DNA from: an uncultured Chloroflexota bacterium
Lineage (GTDB): Bacteria > Chloroflexota > Chloroflexia > Chloroflexales > Roseiflexaceae
DNA: 57,250 nt
NCBI GenBank assembly: GCA_937876225.1
Contig: CALFIC010000073.1
Span: 1 to 57,250, forward strand
Direction of reading: 5' to 3'
In this document: piece by piece, positions 51,883 through 57,250 of the stretch
Position numbering within the stretch: the first letter of the stretch is position 1
Layout: every line of letters begins with the position of its first letter
Made by a program: the position numbers and the translations under genes
The notes under the pieces: model-generated
Databases searched by the model: none
What the model saw: the letters and a program-made list of their open reading frames with translations, nothing else
Told to the model about the DNA's origin: nothing

Positions 51883-54794
51883 GGGGTCATATCTGCTGTC
51901 ATAAATTGCACTCCGAGTGGGCGCAGGTCGTTTTGGTTGGGGTCAACGTTAGCCGCTACCCAAGCCTCGCTACGGAGCTGTACGAGTAGTGTATCGGTCA
52001 CGCTGTGGAGTGTGCCAGGAATAGTCACTGTGATTATTTGCGGCTGTTTGCTGAGCGGCATGCACTGCAATTGCGTCCATACCATTGGGTCATCGTGGCG
52101 TGGGTCGGGTTGGCCGGCTACATCGATACATACTGTGGCTTGACCGATAGTGGCGGGGCGTTTGCCACCGGCGACGGTAAGCATGAGCTGGGTCGGCTGG
52201 GTTGGTAATGGCATGCGTAGGACGCCGTGACCGTTCGTCCAGGCAAATGTCTGGCCGGCGATGGTTTCGTGCGTATAAAACCCACTGACTTGCGACGCGG
52301 TGTCAGTGGTGTCGATTTTTGCTGGTAAGGGTGCAGTCCCGTCTACCAACTCATAGCGTTGATAGGCGATATTGAGAGTGCCGACGGAGGCTGGTTTTTG
52401 GTTGAGTAATTGCGAAAACTCGGGGAGTTGGAAGTTAACTGCTTCACCTTTGACGAGGTGCATCCCCGGCAACCACAATCCCCCATCGGCGCCCAACAAC
52501 AGATACACATGGCGCCCAGATTGTATCCAGCGCCGATAGAGCGTCGTGAGGTCGTCTGCGTATTTGTCGGGATTTTGGCTACGAATCCCAAACGCTGCCT
52601 GCCCGTGGATAGCCATCAGTGGCAATGCCAACACATCAGCGGCATCGCGGGCTGCCACAAAGCTCGGTGAGCCACCGCGAATCAACGTGACGTCATTGGC
52701 GCTGCTTTGCAGGGCGAGGTGGTCGATGGCGGCGAATGCCCCTTGGTGCTCGGGGGTGGTAATCATCGGACGGATCGTCGCCACGAGGAACCCAACCAAT
52801 ACAATGCCACTGCCGACACTCAACGTTTTGCGCCACCATGCCATCCCCCACAAGGCCACAATCCCATAGCCACTCATCAAGGCCAAGCCGGGATATACCG
52901 TGGGTAAATAGCGGCGCATGATGTAGATATAGGTTTGGCTACTGGTACCATAACTGAGTTGGACATACAAAAACGTCGTGGCCAAGGTGATGACCATAAA
53001 CAACCAATCACGCCGGCCTACTCCCCGCCAGAGCCAAAGTGCAAGCCCAAGCAGGCTTATTTCGATGCCAAATGGGGAAATATACCAGCCAATGCGCACC
53101 AAATTAGCCATCGAATTGGCATACAAATCACGGAGTGCCACCGGTTGCTTGGGTGCGTGACCACGTAGTCCGCTCCCGATAGTACTCACCGTTTGGGCGA
53201 TGATATCGGGATAGGTAGGGGCGACAATCGGTGCCCCAATATAGCCTTGGAGGGCGAGACAATCGCCACTAGGCTTGTTGCGCTGTGCGCTACTCAGACA
53301 ACTCGTCGCATTCAACATCATGCTTGGTGTCAAAATCTGGGGGCGGATCAGATAGGCATAGCAGGTACCGAGTACCATGCCTACCGCCGCTACTCGACAG
53401 ATTCGTGGATACCACGGGGTTAACCAGGCAACGACGCGTGTACTCAGGTCGGTACGCCGCCGCAGGTAAAAGAAGAGTCCAATTATGAATACGACGACCA
53501 CCAATTCGCTCCCAATCCGCCCGTAATTCCACGGGGCATTGGCGATGCTTTCGCCGGGGCAGGGTTGCATGGTGAGCGGCGAACAAGGGCGCGCCAAAAA
53601 CGTATGTTGTAGTGCGGGTGTCAGCAACGGAAATATCAGCAACGCACCCAACGCACTGCTTTGTAACCCTGCAAAAAAGGTGTCAACGAAATACCCGCGC
53701 GAAATAGTGAGCAGATGGATGATGCCTTGTCCACCACTAATAGCAATCCCTGCCAGCATCCAGCGTAACGGCGTGTCGAATCGTTGCGTCACCCACCGCC
53801 ACCCCAACCACGCCACCAATGGGATTACCACAAACACAAAATCCAGCCGTGCCAACATGAGTTGTCCCACCGCAACCCCTACCAGCAACCCGACGAGGCG
53901 GTGATTGCGGGTGATAGGTGGAGTCGCGAGACGCGCCACCCCGTAAATAATCACAAAAAAGAGCCACTGTGCGGTTGTTTCGGACATGGGGTATCGGCTA
54001 AACCATACTTGTACGCCATTGAGCGTCAGCAGCGCCATTGCGATGACCCCAACCCATGGGCGGTGCATCGCCCGCCCTGCCATGCCGACACTCCATACTC
54101 CGATGACCCCCGCAAACCCCGTCGCCAAAATTCCCATCTTGACGCCAAAGAGTGCGGCAAATAACGCAATCCATGCCGGAAATAAATGCAGAAATTGGGG
54201 GGTAAATGCACCGTCGCTCCGGCTATCGTCAATAAATAACCCTGCGAGTCGCAGTCGCGACGACATAAAGCGCGCCCCAGATTGCACCCCTAGCAAATTA
54301 CTCCAGGCTTGAGCGGCATCGCCATCATGCGCTTTGCGTTGGGCGAGGTCTGCTACGATGGAGTCGGCTTGACGAATCCCACCGGTGCGCGCAATCATTA
54401 TGCCTGTATTGACATAAATACCAGCGTCACGCCCACCCAAAATAACTTCGCTTGGGGTGCCATTGAGGAACAGCGCTCCCAACAAAATCACCACCATGGC
54501 GCCCATGATGAGTGTGGGACGAGGCGCATCCACAATTAGTGTGCTTAACGGTATGCCACGCCGCCGTAATTGCCAATAACATGCGCCCCATAGTGTAATA
54601 ATCAATGCGCCATGTATCCACAAATGAAAAATCCCAAGATCGGCTAACCCAATTGCTATGGCGCCATGGATGAGCATGCCAGCAATGGTTGCCTGATATA
54701 TTCGCTCAATGAAATCATCGCTCTGCCCGATGAGTATGACAAAAGGCCAACCAGTGATGATGACACCAAATAATGCAATACCCAAAATTCCCAA
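51879..54794 (-). CDS. Large polytopic GT-C/GT39-like membrane protein
   Basis: About 971 residues. Around a dozen or more helices are followed by a C-terminal soluble beta-rich region. The first large outer loop has ILGGRDAGIYVNTGIMIA with the acidic residues expected of GT-C enzymes; later blocks are WFSRYPMSETTAQW and YIMRRYLPTVYPGLALM. The longest frame starts at ATG 54899, but that ATG lies inside a dispersed repeat and lacks a ribosome site. TTG 54794, 5 nt after AGGGTG, is preferred and keeps all helices. Coupled to the next gene; likely a two-component envelope glycan enzyme set, substrate unknown. Confidence 0.7.
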   Translation of the reverse strand: MGILGIALFGVIITGWPFVILIGQSDDFIERIYQATIAGMLIHGAIAIGLADLGIFHLWIHGALIITLWGACYWQLRRRGIPLSTLIVDAPRPTLIMGAMVVILLGALFLNGTPSEVILGGRDAGIYVNTGIMIARTGGIRQADSIVADLAQRKAHDGDAAQAWSNLLGVQSGARFMSSRLRLAGLFIDDSRSDGAFTPQFLHLFPAWIALFAALFGVKMGILATGFAGVIGVWSVGMAGRAMHRPWVGVIAMALLTLNGVQVWFSRYPMSETTAQWLFFVIIYGVARLATPPITRNHRLVGLLVGVAVGQLMLARLDFVFVVIPLVAWLGWRWVTQRFDTPLRWMLAGIAISGGQGIIHLLTISRGYFVDTFFAGLQSSALGALLIFPLLTPALQHTFLARPCSPLTMQPCPGESIANAPWNYGRIGSELVVVVFIIGLFFYLRRRTDLSTRVVAWLTPWYPRICRVAAVGMVLGTCYAYLIRPQILTPSMMLNATSCLSSAQRNKPSGDCLALQGYIGAPIVAPTYPDIIAQTVSTIGSGLRGHAPKQPVALRDLYANSMANLVRIGWYISPFGIEISLLGLALWLWRGVGRRDWLFMVITLATTFLYVQLSYGTSSQTYIYIMRRYLPTVYPGLALMSGYGIVALWGMAWWRKTLSVGSGIVLVGFLVATIRPMITTPEHQGAFAAIDHLALQSSANDVTLIRGGSPSFVAARDAADVLALPLMAIHGQAAFGIRSQNPDKYADDLTTLYRRWIQSGRHVYLLLGADGGLWLPGMHLVKGEAVNFQLPEFSQLLNQKPASVGTLNIAYQRYELVDGTAPLPAKIDTTDTASQVSGFYTHETIAGQTFAWTNGHGVLRMPLPTQPTQLMLTVAGGKRPATIGQATVCIDVAGQPDPRHDDPMVWTQLQCMPLSKQPQIITVTIPGTLHSVTDTLLVQLRSEAWVAANVDPNQNDLRPLGVQFMTADMTP

Positions 54795-54891
54795 TGCGTC
54801 ACCCTGTCCTGCACTGCATAATGAAACTCTTCTTATTCTACAATACCTATTGCTGAAGTAGAACGTAGAGAGCGTGAAGTGCTCCCATCCA

Positions 54892-54937
54892 AGCGTCATT
54901 CCATGCCGGGTGCACGCACCCGTTGCGTGGAATCTCC
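54892..54937 (-). repeat. Dispersed repeat, copy 2
   Basis: Read on the minus strand it starts GGAGATTCCACGCA and ends CCGGCATGGAATGACGCT, like copy 1 at 34935-34979. The middle is the palindrome GGGTGCGTGCACCC. Confidence 0.8.
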
Positions 54938-55105
54938 GTGTGGGGCGCTACATAGCAATGATGCCCGACGTAGGAAGTATGAAGTCGTCCATAATCTCTG
55001 TGTCTTTCTGCGTGCCCTGTGCGAGACATAATCCTCTTTCTTAGGGGTGAATTATCCGTATAATGTGTGTTTTACTGAGTTATTCCAGCCAAAAAACGCT
55101 ATCTC

Positions 55106-55135
55106 TTGACAATTCCCAACCAAAACCCCTATAGT
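55106..55135 (+). promoter_or_regulatory. topA promoter
   Basis: Consensus TTGACA (55106-55111), an 18-nt spacer and TATAGT (55130-55135). Transcription would begin near 55142, giving a leader of about 47 nt. This is the best classical sigma-70 promoter in the window. Confidence 0.75.
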
Positions 55136-55188
55136 GTTGCAATAGTTGTCCATTCATGGATGAAAACTACATTCTAGAGGGATGTCTG

Positions 55189-57250
55189 ATGCCTGACAAA
55201 CTCGTTATCGTTGAGTCACCTGCCAAGGCCAAAACGATTGAAAAATATCTTGGTACCGGCTATAAAGTTCTGGCGTCGGTAGGTCATGTTCGTGACCTGC
55301 CCGAACGCAACGAATCAATCGATGTCGATCATGATTTCACTCCTACCTACGAAATCATGCCCGACAAAGAACATGTCGTTGCACAATTACGGAGCTCGGC
55401 CCGCACCGCCAGCGCCGTCTATATGGCGACTGACCCTGACCGTGAAGGTGAAGCGATTGCATGGCATATCGTTCAAGCCATCAACATCCCCAAGAAAACT
55501 CCTGTTCATCGTGTATCATTCAGCGAAATTACTCCCAACGCCGTCAAACAAGCCATCGCCAATCCCCGTGACATCGACATGGCGCTTGTCGATGCCCAAC
55601 AAGCCCGTCGCATCCTCGATCGCTTGGTCGGCTATCGTTTGTCGCGGGTCTTGTGGCAGCGGGTGCGGCGTGGCTTGTCTGCTGGACGTGTTCAATCCGT
55701 TGCAGTCCGGCTGGTGGTCGAGCGTGAGCGCGAGATTTTGGCGTTTGTGCCCCAAGAATACTGGACTATCGAAGCCGACTTGCTCCAACAAAAAGCCAAC
55801 GCCAATCCCTTCCGCGCCAGCTTGATTGAAGTTGCTGGCAAAAAACTCGATAAATTCGATATCAATAATCAATCACACGCCGAGCAGATTGTGGCTGACT
55901 TAGCCAACGCCATTTGGCGGGTGGCTAACGTCAAACGGAGCGACAAACGCCGCAATGCGGCGCCGCCGTTTACGACGAGTACGATGCAACAAGAAGCCTC
56001 GCGCAAGCTGGGGTTTTCGGCCAAAAAAACCATGATGGTGGCGCAACAACTCTACGAAGGCATCGACCTCGGTGCCGAAGGCACCGTCGGTCTGATTACC
56101 TATATGCGTACCGATAGTGTCAACGTGTCGCAAGATGCCCAACAAGAAGCCCGTGAGTTTATTGCCACCCAATACGGCAAAGATGCAGTCCCCGCCAAAC
56201 CCAACAACTACACCACCAAATCACGGGGCGCCCAAGAAGCCCACGAAGCGATTCGCCCCACGTCGGCCAAGCGCATGCCGGCCAATGTCAAAACCCGCCT
56301 CACCAATGATCAATCACGCTTGTATGATTTGATTTGGAAGCGCTTTATTGCCAGTCAAATGGCCCCAGCAGTTTTTGATAGCATGACGGTTGATATTGCG
56401 GCGGGCGTGACTATCACAACCCCACCGGCCTATACCTTCCGCGCCACGGGGTCAGTGCTCAAAGTGCCTGGATTCCTGGCGGTCTACAACGTGAGCCTCG
56501 ATGATGGTGAAGAAGACGAAGATAGCGAACGGCGCTTACCTGTGTTGACAGCCGGTGAAGATTTACGCCTACAAGCCTTGACGCCCAATCAACACTTTAC
56601 CGAGCCACCACCACGCTTTAGTGATGCAAGTCTCATCAAAGAGCTCGAACGCCTCGGGATCGGGCGACCGTCAACCTACTCACCGACCATCGCCACCATT
56701 GTCGATCGCAAGTATGTCGAAGCAACTAATCAACGCTTTAGTCCGACGGTGTTGGGGATGACGGTGACTGATTTGTTGGTCAGCGATTTCGCCAATATCG
56801 TCGACTATGAATTTACGTCGGATATGGAAAAAAACCTCGATACCATTGCCGACGGCGATGCCCCGTGGGTGCCGGTGATTCGTGCCTTCTACGAACCCTT
56901 TAACAACGCCATTATCGCCAATACCGGGGTGCGGGTCGACGTTGAATCTGGTTTGCCGTGCCCCAAATGTGAGGGTGGCATGTTGGTGGTGCGCTTTGGC
57001 CGCCAAGGTGAATTTGTGGGCTGTAATCATTACCCCGAATGCGATTTCACCAGCGACTTCAATCGTGACAGCAACGGTAACATTGCCATCAAAGGGCGTG
57101 ATAGTGCTGGTGATTTGATTGCCATGCCTGATGTGGCCTGTGATATTTGTGGTGGTCCGATGGCCGTGCGCAAAGGGCGCTTTGGCAATTTCCTCGCCTG
57201 TATGCAATATCCTACCTGTAAAGGGACACGTAAACTTGGGCGTGATGGCA
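55189..57250 (+). CDS. topA: DNA topoisomerase I, truncated at the window end
   Basis: A type IA topoisomerase that relaxes negative supercoils. 687 codons are visible. The Toprim domain starts at VIVESPAKAKTIEKYLG, with the metal-binding TDPDREGE at 81-88. The catalytic tyrosine is Tyr305 in TYMRTDS, and LERLGIGRPSTYSPTIATI is present. Two C-terminal Cys4 zinc fingers are seen from about residue 591 (CPKC) and about 650 (CDIC); more may follow beyond the edge. AGAGGG precedes the ATG. The frame is open to the last base, so the C-terminus lies outside the window. Confidence 0.97.
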   Translation, partial: MPDKLVIVESPAKAKTIEKYLGTGYKVLASVGHVRDLPERNESIDVDHDFTPTYEIMPDKEHVVAQLRSSARTASAVYMATDPDREGEAIAWHIVQAINIPKKTPVHRVSFSEITPNAVKQAIANPRDIDMALVDAQQARRILDRLVGYRLSRVLWQRVRRGLSAGRVQSVAVRLVVEREREILAFVPQEYWTIEADLLQQKANANPFRASLIEVAGKKLDKFDINNQSHAEQIVADLANAIWRVANVKRSDKRRNAAPPFTTSTMQQEASRKLGFSAKKTMMVAQQLYEGIDLGAEGTVGLITYMRTDSVNVSQDAQQEAREFIATQYGKDAVPAKPNNYTTKSRGAQEAHEAIRPTSAKRMPANVKTRLTNDQSRLYDLIWKRFIASQMAPAVFDSMTVDIAAGVTITTPPAYTFRATGSVLKVPGFLAVYNVSLDDGEEDEDSERRLPVLTAGEDLRLQALTPNQHFTEPPPRFSDASLIKELERLGIGRPSTYSPTIATIVDRKYVEATNQRFSPTVLGMTVTDLLVSDFANIVDYEFTSDMEKNLDTIADGDAPWVPVIRAFYEPFNNAIIANTGVRVDVESGLPCPKCEGGMLVVRFGRQGEFVGCNHYPECDFTSDFNRDSNGNIAIKGRDSAGDLIAMPDVACDICGGPMAVRKGRFGNFLACMQYPTCKGTRKLGRDG

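Larger units (their letters stand above)
54795..55188. other. Divergent intergenic region before topA
   Basis: No gene. It contains repeat copy 2 (54892-54937), a GTAGGAAGTATGAAGTC word (54969-54985), a TATCCGTATAAT sequence (55053-55064) matching the one before the MFS gene, and the topA promoter. Confidence 0.6.

Noticed and set aside
54795..54899. N-terminal extension of the large GT-C-like protein
   Set aside because: The ATG at 54899 belongs to a dispersed repeat, has no ribosome site and adds residues without resemblance to a membrane-protein start.

Overview
The window looks like a chromosomal segment from a Chloroflexota bacterium (Chloroflexia-like, moderate GC). This placement is inferred from gene content, not from a database search. 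The pointers are a pair of Agl23-type (TIGR03663-like) membrane glycosyltransferases, one fused to an NHL propeller; several other GT-C/GT87 membrane enzymes; a LytR-CpsA-Psr protein; and recurring intergenic repeat families. Most genes are housekeeping or metabolic. I see no rRNA, tRNA, insertion sequence, prophage or CRISPR array.

Layout. 1-6 kb (minus): the N-terminal part of a GH95 alpha-L-fucosidase cut by the window edge, then gpmI and secA. 6-8.4 kb (plus): an MFS exporter and an APH-fold kinase, ending at a shared terminator. 8.5-14.2 kb (minus): two Agl23-like glycosyltransferases in one operon. 14.5-16.5 kb (minus): histidine phosphatase, DUF3054 protein, metallophosphoesterase. 16.7-18.3 kb (plus): LCP protein. 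18.3-24.9 kb (minus): an information-processing operon in the order membrane protein, dgt, dnaG, rpoD, J-domain protein. 25-27 kb (minus): 7Fe-type ferredoxin, thymidine kinase, histone-deacetylase-fold amidohydrolase. 27-33 kb (plus): hexulose-phosphate-synthase-like enzyme, rarA, GT87, mannonate-type SDR, LarA-like nickel racemase. 33-34.7 kb (minus): SulP transporter. 35-41 kb: FAD oxidoreductase, ECF sigma factor (minus), M50 protease, tpiA, lon. 41-43 kb (minus): PspC and aldehyde dehydrogenase. 43-50 kb (minus): three paralogous M1-like metallopeptidases and a membrane-anchored TAP-type alpha/beta hydrolase. 50-54.8 kb (minus): two coupled polytopic GT-C-like proteins. 55.2 kb to the end (plus): topA, cut by the window edge.

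How the genes fit together. gpmI and tpiA are glycolytic. GH95, the SDR and the LarA homologue suggest sugar and sugar-acid use. secA, M50, lon, PspC and the exported peptidases cover export and protein quality control. Five membrane glycosyltransferase-like genes plus LCP point to envelope glycan assembly. dgt-dnaG-rpoD recalls the macromolecular synthesis operon with a dNTP hydrolase in front and a J-domain fusion behind.

The most unusual parts are regulatory or repetitive: a hairpin burying the ribosome binding site of one M1 gene, a 5 x 32 bp palindromic tandem array beside it, at least two dispersed intergenic repeat families, palindromes over the lon and aldehyde dehydrogenase promoter regions, and a recurring extended -10 promoter form (TGGTATAAT or TGGTATACT). 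I did not find a convincing new defence or multi-gene system.
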